Shown: positions 35,355-44,301, counted from the stretch's first letter. The stretch is 64,000 bases of DNA from Aureimonas altamirensis (GCF_001463885.1 NZ_BBWQ01000022.1:1-64000); one strand, 5' to 3'. Numbers and translations: made by a program. Notes: a model not told the origin generated them from the letters alone.

Positions 35355-35720
35355 ATGGACGAAAACGACGCGCTCGCGGGCTTCGCCGCGCTCTCTCACA
35401 AGGACCGCTTGCGGATAATCCGCATGTTGGTCGTCGCGGGGGCTGACGGCATGGCCGCTGGTGCCATCGCCGGCGCGCTCGATGATGCGCCGCCGTCGCG
35501 CGTCTCCTTCCATCTCAAGGAACTGGAGCGTGCCGGACTCGTGCAGGGGCGGCGAGATGGCAAGTCGATCATCTACAGCGCCAACTGGCCGGCGCTCTCC
35601 GATCTCGTCGCCTTCCTCATGCACGACTGCTGCCAAGGTCACTGCAAATATTGCGATCAAGCGATTGCCCTGTTCGCGAAATGCGAGGGCCGCCCAACCG
35701 GTACGATCCGCTGCGAATAG
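35355..35720 (+). CDS. arsR: ArsR-family repressor (arsenic type)
   Basis: 121 residues: winged helix with SRVSFHLKELERAGLV and C-terminal Cys cluster DCCQGHCKYC (Cys92, 93, 97, 100), the kind of site used for As(III) in C-terminal Cys-pair ArsRs. Similar in sequence to the ArsR at 42967-43326. It precedes a BASS transporter by 8 bp, so it probably controls that gene and itself through the operator at 35324. Confidence 0.9.
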   Translation: MDENDALAGFAALSHKDRLRIIRMLVVAGADGMAAGAIAGALDDAPPSRVSFHLKELERAGLVQGRRDGKSIIYSANWPALSDLVAFLMHDCCQGHCKYCDQAIALFAKCEGRPTGTIRCE

Positions 35721-35728
35721 GACTGCCG

Positions 35729-36664
35729 ATGCAGAAAGCCCTCGCCTTTGTTGAAAACAATCTCCTGCTGCTGGCCGTTGTAACGGCCGCGCTTGGCCTG
35801 CTCGTCCCTTCGCTCGGCATGGTCCTTGAAAGCGGCATAAGCCCGCTTCTGGCATTGCTGATGCTGGTCATCAGCCTGACATTCGACGCTCACGCCGTGA
35901 AGCTGGTTTTCCGGAAGCCGAGCCGGCAGCTTTGGGCGCTTGGCCTCGTCTATGGTCCCATGTCGCTCGCCGGATGGCTCACCGGGCGGCTGTTCTTCGG
36001 CTCTGGGCCGCTGGCCGCCGGTCAAACCCTTGTCGGCACTCTGCCGACTGACGTTTCCGCTCCGTTGCTGGTCCTGCTCGCACGCGGCAATGTCGCCCTC
36101 GCGGCGGTCCTCAATGCGGTCAACACAGTGCTTTCGCCCTTCATCGTGCCGATCCTGTTCCTGCTTCTCACCGGAATCGAGCTGCAAGTTCCCATCGGGG
36201 CGATCATCATGGAATTAGTGCTGATCGTGGTGCTGCCGACCGTGATCGGGGTCTACCTACGCACGCGATACCCGGAAGCGGTCGGCCGACACGATGGCCT
36301 CTATCCCTCTCTTGGTTCGGTGCTCTACCTGCTCCTGCTTCTGGCGGTCGTGGGTCCAAACGCCGAAACAATCCTCGGCTATGGCTGGTTCGCCCTCCTA
36401 ATCGCGCTGGCCGCGCTCACGCTGAACCTGATCGGCTATGCGGTCGGGTCCATCGCAAAAGTCTTTGTGGCCGACCGGCAAGAGCTGATCGCCTACCTGT
36501 TCACGGTGAGCAAAAAGGAGTTCTCCATTGCGGCGGCGTTCGTAGCGGCGTCCGGGTTGCCCTCGGAAATCGCCGTGCCTGCCGCCTTCTTCGCTGTGAT
36601 CCAGATGATTACGTCACCGATCGCCGCAAAGATTTTGGCATCGAGAGGCCCGGCGCTGCGGTGA
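35729..36664 (+). CDS. Bile acid:sodium symporter (BASS) family transporter
   Basis: 311 residues with about ten membrane helices. BASS signatures include LPTDVSAPLLVLLARGNVALAAV and the C-terminal KEFSIAAAFVAASG. BASS proteins are relatives of the ACR3 arsenite exporter but this one lacks ACR3 motifs. Cotranscription with an arsenic-type arsR implies a role in arsenic or metalloid transport, which is inferred. Confidence 0.8.
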   Translation: MQKALAFVENNLLLLAVVTAALGLLVPSLGMVLESGISPLLALLMLVISLTFDAHAVKLVFRKPSRQLWALGLVYGPMSLAGWLTGRLFFGSGPLAAGQTLVGTLPTDVSAPLLVLLARGNVALAAVLNAVNTVLSPFIVPILFLLLTGIELQVPIGAIIMELVLIVVLPTVIGVYLRTRYPEAVGRHDGLYPSLGSVLYLLLLLAVVGPNAETILGYGWFALLIALAALTLNLIGYAVGSIAKVFVADRQELIAYLFTVSKKEFSIAAAFVAASGLPSEIAVPAAFFAVIQMITSPIAAKILASRGPALR

Positions 36665-36671
36665 GCAGTCA

Positions 36672-37088
36672 TTAGGTTCTGGCTGGCAGCGGAGACAGGC
36701 TCTCTATTATCCTACAATCTGCGACCAGCCCGCATCCACACTGGTCTATCATCCTGTCCAGTTCCGACTTGAGCGCAGTTAGGTCTTCGATTTTTCGCTC
36801 GACTTCCTTCCGGTGCTCCTTTGCAATCGCATCAATCGCCGCGCAGGACTGCGAACGATCGTCGGCCAGCTTGAGAAACTCCCTGATCTGATCGAGCGAG
36901 AAACCAAGCTCGCGCGCACGCCTGATGAAGCTGAGGCGGTTGAGGTGGCCCGGCTCATATGCACGGTAGTTGCCATCGGTACGCGAGGGTGCGGGCAGGA
37001 GACCGTTCTTCTCGTAGAACCGGATCGTCTCGACCTTGGTCCCCGTTCGTCTAGCCAATTGGCCGATCATCAGAATTCTGTCGTTCAT
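36672..37088 (-). CDS. cadR: CadR/PbrR-type MerR-family regulator
   Basis: 138 residues: MerR winged helix (IGQLARRTGTKVETIRFYEK), dimer helix and metal residues Cys82, Cys117, Cys119, Cys125 (DQCGCGLVADC), the pattern of Cd/Pb-type sensors such as CadR and PbrR. Divergent from cadA with the target promoter between them. Confidence 0.9.
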   Translation of the reverse strand: MNDRILMIGQLARRTGTKVETIRFYEKNGLLPAPSRTDGNYRAYEPGHLNRLSFIRRARELGFSLDQIREFLKLADDRSQSCAAIDAIAKEHRKEVERKIEDLTALKSELDRMIDQCGCGLVADCRIIESLSPLPART

Positions 37089-37091
37089 CTC

Positions 37092-37122
37092 TTGACCCTA
37101 TAGTTACTACAGGGTCTATCTA
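37092..37122 (+). promoter_or_regulatory. CadR-controlled promoter of cadA
   Basis: TTGACC at 37092-37097, a 19-bp spacer with the dyad ACCCTATAG-TTACTA-CAGGGT, and -10 TATCTA at 37117-37122. Typical of CadR/PbrR/ZntR promoters, and its dyad differs from the copper-type sites in this window. Confidence 0.9.
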
Positions 37123-37154
37123 CAATGTCACATCGGGAAAGTCGAGGTGACATC

Positions 37155-39287
37155 ATGGCGGCAGCGAGCCCTTACAGACTGCGTGTAGAAGGCATGGACT
37201 GCGCCTCCTGCGCGTTGAAAATTGAAACGGTGATGCAACGCCTGCCGGGCGTTAGCGACATTCATGTCAGCTACGCCAACGAGACGCTCGCATTGCAACT
37301 GGATGAGGACCGTACGGCTCTCGGCACCATTGAGCAAAAGATCCGAGCGCTCGGCTACACACCAGTGATCGAGCAGACCGAGGCAAAGGCGAGCCCACCT
37401 CGGAAACGCAGCACGGAGGCGTGGTGGAAAGGCAGCAAGGGTCGGCTTGTGCTCCTTACCGGCGCGTTGTTCATCCTTGCCTTCGCCCTCGCGCGTGTCC
37501 TGCCCGAATCGGAGCAATGGCTATACTCGGGCGCTGCATTGATCAGCATCATCCCGTTCGCGAGGCGGGCGGTCGCCGGCGCGATGTCCGGCTCCCCCTT
37601 CACCATCGAGACGCTGATGACGGTCGCGGCACTCGGCGCGGTCGCCATCGGCGAGGCCGAAGAAGCTGCTGTCGTGATCTTTCTGTTCGCAGTGGGCGAA
37701 TTGCTTGAAACCGTGGCGGCCGGCCGTGCGCGCGCTGGCATTGAAGCACTGATCGATCTCGTGCCTCGGGCCGCGTTCCGCGAGCGTGATGGTGTTGTTG
37801 AGAAGGTCGCCGCAGAAGATCTGGCCGTCGGTGATGTTGTCGTTGTTCGGCCTGGTGACCGTGTGCCGTCTGACGGCACGGTGATTGACGGCGTTTCTGA
37901 GGTCGATGAGGCCCCGGTGACAGGCGAATCCGTGCCCGTGCTGAAAGAAGCCGGCGCAAACGTCTATGCCGGCAGCATCAATGCAAATGGCGAGTTGCGG
38001 GTGTCGATTAGCCATGTCGCGGCCGACAACACCATCGCCCGTATCATCCACATGGTCGAGGAAGCCCAGGAATCAAAGGCCCCGACGGCGCGTATGATCG
38101 ACCGTTTCAGCCGCTGGTACACGCCGGGCGCGATGGTCGTCGCGGCTCTGATCGTTGTCGTGCCGCCGCTCGCCTTCGGCGGTGACTGGATGACATGGGT
38201 GTATCGGGGTCTCGCGACGTTGCTGATTGCTTGTCCCTGCGCGCTCGTGATTTCCACACCGGCGGCTATTGCTTCGGGTCTTGCCGCCGGTGCGCGTCAG
38301 GGACTGTTGATCAAGGGCGGCGCGACGCTGGAAACACTTGGCAAGGTCGTAACCGTTGCCTTCGACAAGACGGGAACGCTGACGCGTGGCCACCCCCAGG
38401 TGACGGACATTGTGCCGATCAATGGTGATGAGAACTCCGTCCTTGCCATCGCGGCGGCCGTCGAGCGCAGCACCAGCCATCCTCTCGGGATTGCAATCGT
38501 GGAGGCGGCAAAGGTGCGGGGGCTCGAACTGCCCGCCACCTTCGGGGGCGGCGTTGCCACACCCGGCAAAGCGGTCACAGCGCGGTTGAAGGACGGCTTC
38601 GCTTCGGTCGGGTCTCCCCGTCACGCCGCCGAACAAACGGGCCTCGAAGAGAGCATCGTTGACACGATCACCGGGCTGGAGAGCCAGGGCAAGACGGTCG
38701 TCGTGCTCATCAAGGGCAAGACCATCGAGGGATTGATCGCCTTGCGCGACGAGCCGCGCGACGACGCTATCGAAGGTGTGAAGCGGCTGACAGATCGCGG
38801 CGTGCGCCCTCTGATGCTGACCGGCGACAACAAGCGCACGGCCGACGCCATTGCGGCTCATCTCGGCCTTGAGGCGAGCGCCGAACTTCTGCCCGACGCC
38901 AAGCTCGCCGAGATCGGCCGCCTCAGGGCTGATGGACCGATTGCCATGGTGGGAGACGGTATCAACGACGCTCCGGCGCTCGCTGCTGCCTCCGTTGGCG
39001 TTGCCATGGGTGCGGGCACCGACGTCGCGCTGGAAACCGCTGATGCCGCGCTGCTCAGAAACCGGGTGACGGGTATCGCTGATCTCATCGGATTGTCGCA
39101 GGCGACGCTCGGCAATATCTGGCAGAACATCGCAATAGCGCTTGGTCTGAAGGCTGTCTTCCTCGTGACGACTCTATTCGGCATTACCACGCTCTGGATG
39201 GCCATCCTCGCCGATACGGGCGCTACTGTCCTCGTTACGGCCAATGCGCTGCGCCTGCTGACCTGGCGCGGCACCCGCGACAAATGA
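37155..39287 (+). CDS. cadA: Cd/Zn/Pb-exporting P-type ATPase CadA
   Basis: 710 residues with one HMA domain (VEGMDCASCALKIE, Cys16/Cys19), membrane site CPC at 360-362 and phosphorylated Asp D404 in DKTGTLTRG. The divergent CadR and CadR-type promoter argue for Cd/Zn/Pb rather than copper. ATG 37155, behind GAGGTGAC, is chosen: ATG 37125 would lie upstream of the expected transcription start near 37129. Confidence 0.92.
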   Translation: MAAASPYRLRVEGMDCASCALKIETVMQRLPGVSDIHVSYANETLALQLDEDRTALGTIEQKIRALGYTPVIEQTEAKASPPRKRSTEAWWKGSKGRLVLLTGALFILAFALARVLPESEQWLYSGAALISIIPFARRAVAGAMSGSPFTIETLMTVAALGAVAIGEAEEAAVVIFLFAVGELLETVAAGRARAGIEALIDLVPRAAFRERDGVVEKVAAEDLAVGDVVVVRPGDRVPSDGTVIDGVSEVDEAPVTGESVPVLKEAGANVYAGSINANGELRVSISHVAADNTIARIIHMVEEAQESKAPTARMIDRFSRWYTPGAMVVAALIVVVPPLAFGGDWMTWVYRGLATLLIACPCALVISTPAAIASGLAAGARQGLLIKGGATLETLGKVVTVAFDKTGTLTRGHPQVTDIVPINGDENSVLAIAAAVERSTSHPLGIAIVEAAKVRGLELPATFGGGVATPGKAVTARLKDGFASVGSPRHAAEQTGLEESIVDTITGLESQGKTVVVLIKGKTIEGLIALRDEPRDDAIEGVKRLTDRGVRPLMLTGDNKRTADAIAAHLGLEASAELLPDAKLAEIGRLRADGPIAMVGDGINDAPALAAASVGVAMGAGTDVALETADAALLRNRVTGIADLIGLSQATLGNIWQNIAIALGLKAVFLVTTLFGITTLWMAILADTGATVLVTANALRLLTWRGTRDK

Positions 39288-39353
39288 GCTTGAACAGTGC
39301 GCACATGCAGGTCGCGGCTTCCACTTCTCGCCAAGAAAGCCGAGGTATAATTT

Positions 39354-39971
39354 ATGAGTAATCAGTCCCAGGGCAGTGCCAATTCATCCGAGAAGAGCGA
39401 ACAATGGGCGCTCGCATGGGTACTTGCGATTAATACTGCCCAGGCAGCCATTGTGGGAGGATTAGGTTGGTGGGCTCAGTCAACAGGATTGATGGGCTCT
39501 GCACTCGATAATCTTGGCGATGCCGGTGTCTACGCCATCAGCCTTTTCGTCGTAGGTCGCGGTTTGGCGGCGAAGGTTCGCGTTGCGCGGCTGTCGGGTA
39601 TGCTCCTGATAGTATTCGCCGGTTTGCTTCTGTTTGAGGTTGGCCGACGCTTCTTCACTGGCTCCGATCCGATCGGGCCGGTCATGATCGCCGTGGCAAT
39701 CGCGAGCGCGCTTACGAATATGATCTGCATGTGGTTCCTGAAATCACATCGGGAAAGTGGCGTGCATCTGCAAGCCTCATGGATATTCACGACAAACGAT
39801 ATGCTCGTGAACTCGGCGATCGCTGTTTCTGGTCTTGCAGTAATTCTTTTCAATTCGCCTTATCCGGATCTGATCATTGGCTTGGGTGTGGTTGTAGTCG
39901 TTGTCAGAAGCGGCTTCGAAATCCTTGAGAAGGCCGGCGAAGCTGGAAAAGGAGAAAAGGAACATGACTAG
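39354..39971 (+). CDS. CDF-related cation transporter
   Basis: 205 residues, six membrane helices with LMGSALDNLGDAGVYAIS in helix 2 and FTTNDMLVNSA in helix 5, the CDF metal-site regions. It is shorter than normal CDF proteins and lacks the C-terminal cytoplasmic domain. Member of the cadA operon. Overlaps the PCuAC gene by eight bases. Confidence 0.75.
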   Translation: MSNQSQGSANSSEKSEQWALAWVLAINTAQAAIVGGLGWWAQSTGLMGSALDNLGDAGVYAISLFVVGRGLAAKVRVARLSGMLLIVFAGLLLFEVGRRFFTGSDPIGPVMIAVAIASALTNMICMWFLKSHRESGVHLQASWIFTTNDMLVNSAIAVSGLAVILFNSPYPDLIIGLGVVVVVVRSGFEILEKAGEAGKGEKEHD

Positions 39972-40467
39972 TTTGCGAGCCCTATCCGCCGCCTTCCTTG
40001 CCCTTGCAGTGTCGATCTCTCCTGCTGTGGGTCACGACTTCCAAGCTGGTTCGATCACCATCAATCACCCGTGGTCACGCGCGACTCCGCCGGTCACGCC
40101 GGTAGCCGGCGGCTATCTGACGCTGACAAACGATGGCGATATGGCCGATCGCCTGGTTTCAATCTCATCACCTCTGTCAGACCGGGTGGAAATCCATGAG
40201 TCGACCGTGAGCGATGGGGTTGCCAGCATGAGGCCTGTGCAAAATGGCATCGAAATTGGAGCTGGCGAGACCGTCGAGCTTCAACCTGGCGGTATGCACA
40301 TCATGTTCTTGAAGCCATCGCGCCCTTTGAAGGATGGGGAGCGGTTTGCCGCGACTCTTGTGTTCGAGCAGGCCGGTGCGATCGACGTTGAGTTCGTTGT
40401 GCAGAACATGGGCGCTCGTCCGGAATCTGCGAACGAACATGACGGACACGGAGAGGCTGTCCAATGA
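39964..40467 (+). CDS. Periplasmic copper chaperone PCu(A)C
   Basis: 167 residues with a signal peptide (ALSAAFLALAVSISPAVG) and the PCuAC Cu(I) site made from H-E-S-T-V-S-D-G-V-A-S-M and HIMFL (HX9-10M ... HXM). PCuAC feeds copper to cytochrome oxidase with SCO, whose gene follows. Finding this pair behind cadA rather than a copper ATPase is unusual. Confidence 0.88.
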   Translation: MTSLRALSAAFLALAVSISPAVGHDFQAGSITINHPWSRATPPVTPVAGGYLTLTNDGDMADRLVSISSPLSDRVEIHESTVSDGVASMRPVQNGIEIGAGETVELQPGGMHIMFLKPSRPLKDGERFAATLVFEQAGAIDVEFVVQNMGARPESANEHDGHGEAVQ

Positions 40468-41084
40468 GCGGCGTCAAACTTTTCCGCCTTGTTGCATGGG
40501 TTGCCGTCGCCGCTGTCGGCGGGCTTTTCATCGGCCTGTCCGTATCCAAGCCTTGGCAACAGCAAACCGTGGCGGTCGCGTCCTCGACAGGCACGGCAGC
40601 CATCGGCGGCCCGTTCCAGCTCACATCCCATCGAGGCGAAACGATCGACAATGCTGCGCTGGCCGGAAAGCCTTATCTCGCCTTCTTCGGCTTCACCCAT
40701 TGTCCCGATGTGTGCCCGACGACGCTCTATGAACTGAGCGATCTCATGAACGAGCTCGGGCCGGTGGCCGACCAGTTCAACGTCCTGTTCTTCACCGTCG
40801 ATCCCGAACGGGACACACAAGAATTGCTGGCTCAGTACATGACAGCCTTTGATAACCGCATCCTCGCACTGCGGGGAAATCGACAGGAAACGGACGCTGT
40901 GGTGAAGGCCTTTGCGGCCTATGCGCGAAAAGTGCCTCTGGAAGGGGGCGAATACACAATGGATCATACCGCCGGCGTTTACCTGATGGATGCCGAGAGC
41001 CAATTCGTCGGCACGCTCGACATGCACGAGCCGCGTGAGATTCGATTGCAGAAGCTCCGCCGCCTGGCGGGCGAGATTGGCTGA
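40464..41084 (+). CDS. SCO1/SenC-family copper protein
   Basis: 206 residues with an N-terminal membrane anchor and a thioredoxin-like SCO domain. FTHCPDVCPTTLYEL gives the CX3C copper site and MDHTAGVYLMD the distal His. Delivers copper to or reduces cysteines at the CuA site of cytochrome oxidase. Overlaps PCuAC as ATGA. Confidence 0.9.
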   Translation: MSGVKLFRLVAWVAVAAVGGLFIGLSVSKPWQQQTVAVASSTGTAAIGGPFQLTSHRGETIDNAALAGKPYLAFFGFTHCPDVCPTTLYELSDLMNELGPVADQFNVLFFTVDPERDTQELLAQYMTAFDNRILALRGNRQETDAVVKAFAAYARKVPLEGGEYTMDHTAGVYLMDAESQFVGTLDMHEPREIRLQKLRRLAGEIG

Positions 41085-41827
41085 TGGAGTTCTCCAGTAT
41101 CGGAATAGCGACGGCTTTCGCCGCAGGTGTCGTATCCTTCCTGTCGCCCTGCGTCCTTCCGCTGGTGCCGGGCTATATCTCCTACGTCGCAGGCCGCACG
41201 ATTAGCCCGGATGGCACTGCGGCCGATGCCGAATTCAAGGCGGCAAGCCGAACTCTCGGCCTCAGCCTCTGCTTCGTGCTCGGCTTTACGACCGTGTTCG
41301 TCCTCCTTGGGGCCAGCGCAACCGTGTTGAGCCGGCTCCTGCGCATGTATCTTTTCGAAGCGAACCTGATCGGAGGCGTAATCGTCGTCCTCTTCGGTCT
41401 GTTCACGACAGGCCTCGTACCAATGCCCTGGCTCAATCGTGAAGCGCGGTTCCATGCCAATCCGGGCAGCGGAAGCGCCGGCGCGGCTTATCTCCTCGGT
41501 CTCGCTTTCGCGTTCGGCTGGACTCCCTGCATCGGACCAGTGCTGGGCGCGATTCTGACCCTGTCCGCCGCCAACGCCACGGTCGCAAGCGGAACGACGC
41601 TGCTCGCCGTCTACTCGCTCGGCCTTGGCCTCCCTTTCATCTTGGCCGCTTTGTTCATGCGCGGGTTCATGGCGCGGATGATGTCGATGCGCCGTACTGG
41701 CCGGGTGCTCAAAATCGTCGCTGGTGGGGTGATGGTGGTGATGGGCATCGCCATGATCACCGGCCATCTAACCAGCTTTGCGATATGGCTGCTCCAGACT
41801 TTCCCGGCCCTCGGCCGGATCGGCTAA
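41084..41827 (+). CDS. CcdA-family disulfide-reducing membrane protein
   Basis: 247 residues, six membrane helices of the CcdA/DsbD-beta type. FLSPCVLPLVPGYISYV and GWTPCIGPVLGAIL hold the reactive Cys pair. Moves reducing power from cytoplasmic thioredoxin to periplasmic partners such as SCO or PCuAC. Its ATG overlaps the SCO stop (TGATG). Confidence 0.88.
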   Translation: MEFSSIGIATAFAAGVVSFLSPCVLPLVPGYISYVAGRTISPDGTAADAEFKAASRTLGLSLCFVLGFTTVFVLLGASATVLSRLLRMYLFEANLIGGVIVVLFGLFTTGLVPMPWLNREARFHANPGSGSAGAAYLLGLAFAFGWTPCIGPVLGAILTLSAANATVASGTTLLAVYSLGLGLPFILAALFMRGFMARMMSMRRTGRVLKIVAGGVMVVMGIAMITGHLTSFAIWLLQTFPALGRIG

Positions 41828-41852
41828 GCCGGAGTTTAAAGGACATTTGGAC

Positions 41853-42317
41853 ATGCTCAGGCTCGGCCTTCCCATCGCCCTTGGCGGATTTTTCCTTGAT
41901 CAGGCGACGAAGTGGTGGGTCCTGAACCATGTTATGAACCCGCCTCAGGTCATCCCCGTCACCGGCTTCTTTAATCTCGTGCTCGGCTTCAATACCGGCG
42001 TGAGCTTCGGATTGTTCGGCCAGGCGCCGGCTTGGCTCCTGATGGCGTTCACGCTCGCTATAGTCGCTGGCCTCCTTGTCTGGATCCATCGAAGCGACAG
42101 CCGCCTGACGGCATCCGCCCTCGGGCTCGTGGTTGGGGGGGCGCTCGGCAATCTGCTCGACCGGCTGCGGCAGGGTGCGGTGGCGGATTTCCTGGATTTT
42201 TACATTGGCAGCTATCATTGGCCCGCCTTCAACCTTGCCGACGTGGCGATTGTCTGTGGGGTCGGGCTTTTGCTGGTGGAGAGCGTTCTGGCACGAGGCA
42301 AAACAAAGGCTGCATGA
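41853..42317 (+). CDS. lspA: Lipoprotein signal peptidase LspA
   Basis: 154 residues, four membrane helices. NTGVSFGLFG, GGALGNLLDRL and the catalytic Asp of FNLADVAI identify type II signal peptidase. lspA copies travel with cad/pbr transport genes on many resistance elements, where the peptidase may modify metal-binding lipoproteins. AAGGACATTTGGAC lies upstream. Confidence 0.88.
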   Translation: MLRLGLPIALGGFFLDQATKWWVLNHVMNPPQVIPVTGFFNLVLGFNTGVSFGLFGQAPAWLLMAFTLAIVAGLLVWIHRSDSRLTASALGLVVGGALGNLLDRLRQGAVADFLDFYIGSYHWPAFNLADVAIVCGVGLLLVESVLARGKTKAA

Positions 42318-42422
42318 ACAGAAGTCCTCGCCAGCTATCCGAAACTATCGCCGCAAAATTCCCGGAACCTGCAACGTAGCGGGCTTTAGAAGTAGTGCGA
42401 CATGGCAATGGCTCGGGCGGGC

Positions 42423-42920
42423 TTAGCCGCAGCAGGCAGACGCTCTCGTCTGCTGCGCGCGATGCCTCGGCTTGCAGATTGCGGGGCGCGGGCTGAGACG
42501 CACAATCGTCCGGTCTTTCTCGATCTCGATTCCGGCCCCGTCATAGACCTGCATCGGCTCACCGGGCCGGCTCACCTCCCATGTCAACCGCGCGTCCGTG
42601 TCAAGCTGGACCCTGCTGCCGACCTTTCCCAAGATTGACCGGAACTTGGCGACGGTCATCGGCATGCTGCCTTCGGTCGGGGGAATATCCTCGACCTGCA
42701 AGACCGTCTCCCGCCACGCATCGGGATTGCCGCCGCAATCGAGCGTGACGAAGGAACCGGCCTTGACCTCCGTGATGTGATAGCCGGCCTGCACCTGCTG
42801 CCCGTCGCCATAGGCGAGCACAAGAACCTTGTCGGCATGGCCCTCCAAAATATCGAGGATCGCCCCGAGCGAGGCAACATCAGGAAATTCTGTGATTAAG
42901 GGGCTGGCGTAAGCGTTCAT
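42423..42920 (-). CDS. Arsenic-cluster protein of the DUF6428 type
   Basis: 165 residues beginning MNAYASPLITEF. Beta-rich segments (YHITEVKAGSFVTLDCGGNP; TWEVSRPGEPMQVYDGAGIE) resemble DUF6428 proteins, which are found beside ArsR genes in Alphaproteobacteria. Two or three Cys occur, including a terminal CCG. Divergent from arsR at 42967 with the operator in between, so repressed by the same ArsR. Function unknown; family assignment is from memory and moderately sure. Confidence 0.6.
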   Translation of the reverse strand: MNAYASPLITEFPDVASLGAILDILEGHADKVLVLAYGDGQQVQAGYHITEVKAGSFVTLDCGGNPDAWRETVLQVEDIPPTEGSMPMTVAKFRSILGKVGSRVQLDTDARLTWEVSRPGEPMQVYDGAGIEIEKDRTIVRLSPRPAICKPRHRAQQTRASACCG

Positions 42921-42936
42921 GTCCGTGTATCCATGA

Positions 42937-42960
42937 TTCAACTACTCTTGAGATGTTGAG
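42937..42960 (+). promoter_or_regulatory. ArsR operator 2
   Basis: TTCAAC at 42937-42942, 12 bp spacer, GTTGAG at 42955-42960, ending six bases before the arsR start. Same geometry as the operator at 35324-35351. Shared by the divergent DUF6428 gene. Confidence 0.7.
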
Positions 42961-42966
42961 GCATAC

Positions 42967-43326
42967 ATGAACGAAAAGCAAGCCCTCTCTGCCTTCGCGG
43001 CGCTCTCGCAGGAAACCCGGCTGCGCATCGTGCGCCTGCTGGTGACGGCCGGCCCGGAAGGGATGCCGGCCGGCGCGATCGGGGAAGCGATGGACGGCGC
43101 ATCGTCGTCGCGCATGTCCTTCCACCTGAGCCACCTTGAACAAGCCGACCTCATCGAGTCGCGGCGCGACGGGCGCTCGATCATCTACAGCGCCTCCTAT
43201 CCGGCGCTGTCCGGCCTGCTCGAATTTCTCATGCGCGATTGCTGCCAAGGCCACCCGGACGTGTGCAACCCGGCAGTCGCCGCGCTGTCCTGCTGCAAAC
43301 CGACGAAAGGCGTCACCCATGCCTGA
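42967..43326 (+). CDS. arsR: ArsR-family repressor (arsenic type), second copy
   Basis: 119 residues, winged helix with SRMSFHLSHLEQADLI and Cys sites DCCQGHPDVC (Cys92/93/100) plus SCCKP. Leads the arsR-arsC-arsC-acr3-arsH-MFS operon. Overlaps arsC by eight bases. Confidence 0.92.
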   Translation: MNEKQALSAFAALSQETRLRIVRLLVTAGPEGMPAGAIGEAMDGASSSRMSFHLSHLEQADLIESRRDGRSIIYSASYPALSGLLEFLMRDCCQGHPDVCNPAVAALSCCKPTKGVTHA

Positions 43327-43867
43327 GCCTATGGCCAATCACTCCGATAGAATCTTCAACGTGCTGTTTCTTTGCACCGGAAATTCCGCCCGCTCGATCC
43401 TTGCCGAAAGCATCTTGAACAAGGATGGTGCGGGTCGCTTCCGGGCCTATTCGGCTGGAAGCCAGCCCAAAGGCGAAGTGAACCCGCTCGCCCTGAAGGT
43501 ACTCGAAAGCTACGACTACCCGGCTGAAGGCTTCCGATCGAAAGGATGGGAAGAATTCTCCGGCCCCGACGCGCCGGTGATGGATTTCGTGTTCACCGTC
43601 TGCGACAACGCGGCCGGCGAAGCCTGTCCGGTCTGGCCGGGCCAGCCGATGACCGCGCATTGGGGTATCGAAGACCCCGCCACCGTCGAGGGCACCGAGA
43701 TTCAGCGCATGGCGGCTTTTGTCACGGCGTTTCGCTACATGAAAACCCGGATTTCGGTCTTCGTGGCCTTGCCCGTCGCCAGCCTCGATAAATCGTCGCT
43801 CAATATGAAGCTCAACGAAATCGGTCAATCCGAAGGGGCAGCCTCGCCCCGCTCTGGCGCGGCGTGA
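43319..43867 (+). CDS. arsC: Arsenate reductase, low-molecular-weight phosphatase family
   Basis: 182 residues with the phosphatase loop FLCTGNSARS (catalytic Cys19). This class reduces arsenate to arsenite using a thiol cascade. The usual later Cys pair is seen as FTVCDNAAGEACP. Start 43319 overlaps arsR by eight bases; ATG 43331 is an alternative. Confidence 0.9.
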   Translation: MPEPMANHSDRIFNVLFLCTGNSARSILAESILNKDGAGRFRAYSAGSQPKGEVNPLALKVLESYDYPAEGFRSKGWEEFSGPDAPVMDFVFTVCDNAAGEACPVWPGQPMTAHWGIEDPATVEGTEIQRMAAFVTAFRYMKTRISVFVALPVASLDKSSLNMKLNEIGQSEGAASPRSGAA

Positions 43868-43875
43868 GGCAATCC

Positions 43876-44301
43876 ATGGATGTCATTGTCTACCACAATC
43901 CCGATTGCGGCACCTCGCGCAATACGCTCGGCCTGATCCGCAATTCCGGCGTCGAGCCGCATATCATCGAATATCTGAAAACCCCGCCCTCACGGGCGCT
44001 GCTCGCGCAACTCATCGAGCGCGCCAGCCTGACGGCCCGCTCGATCTTGCGGGAGAAAGGAACGCCCTATGCCGACCTCGGCCTTGGCGATCCAGAATTG
44101 AGCGATGACGCATTGCTCGACGCCATGATGGCGCACCCGATCCTCATCAATCGCCCCCTCGTCGTCACCCCCCAAGGGGTCAAGCTCTGCCGACCGTCCG
44201 AAGCCGTTCTTGATCTGCTGCCCCCACAACGGGGCGAGTTCGTCAAAGAGGATGGCGAGCGGATCATTGACGAACATGGACGGCGCGTTGCTTCCGCCTG
44301 A
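43876..44301 (+). CDS. arsC: Arsenate reductase, glutaredoxin-coupled ArsC
   Basis: 141 residues, the same length as ArsC of plasmid R773. Catalytic Cys11 lies in YHNPDCGTSRNTL, and the downstream Arg cluster is seen in HPILINRPLVVTP. Uses glutathione and glutaredoxin. GAGG precedes the ATG. Unrelated in fold to the arsC just upstream, so two reduction routes are encoded. Confidence 0.92.
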   Translation: MDVIVYHNPDCGTSRNTLGLIRNSGVEPHIIEYLKTPPSRALLAQLIERASLTARSILREKGTPYADLGLGDPELSDDALLDAMMAHPILINRPLVVTPQGVKLCRPSEAVLDLLPPQRGEFVKEDGERIIDEHGRRVASA

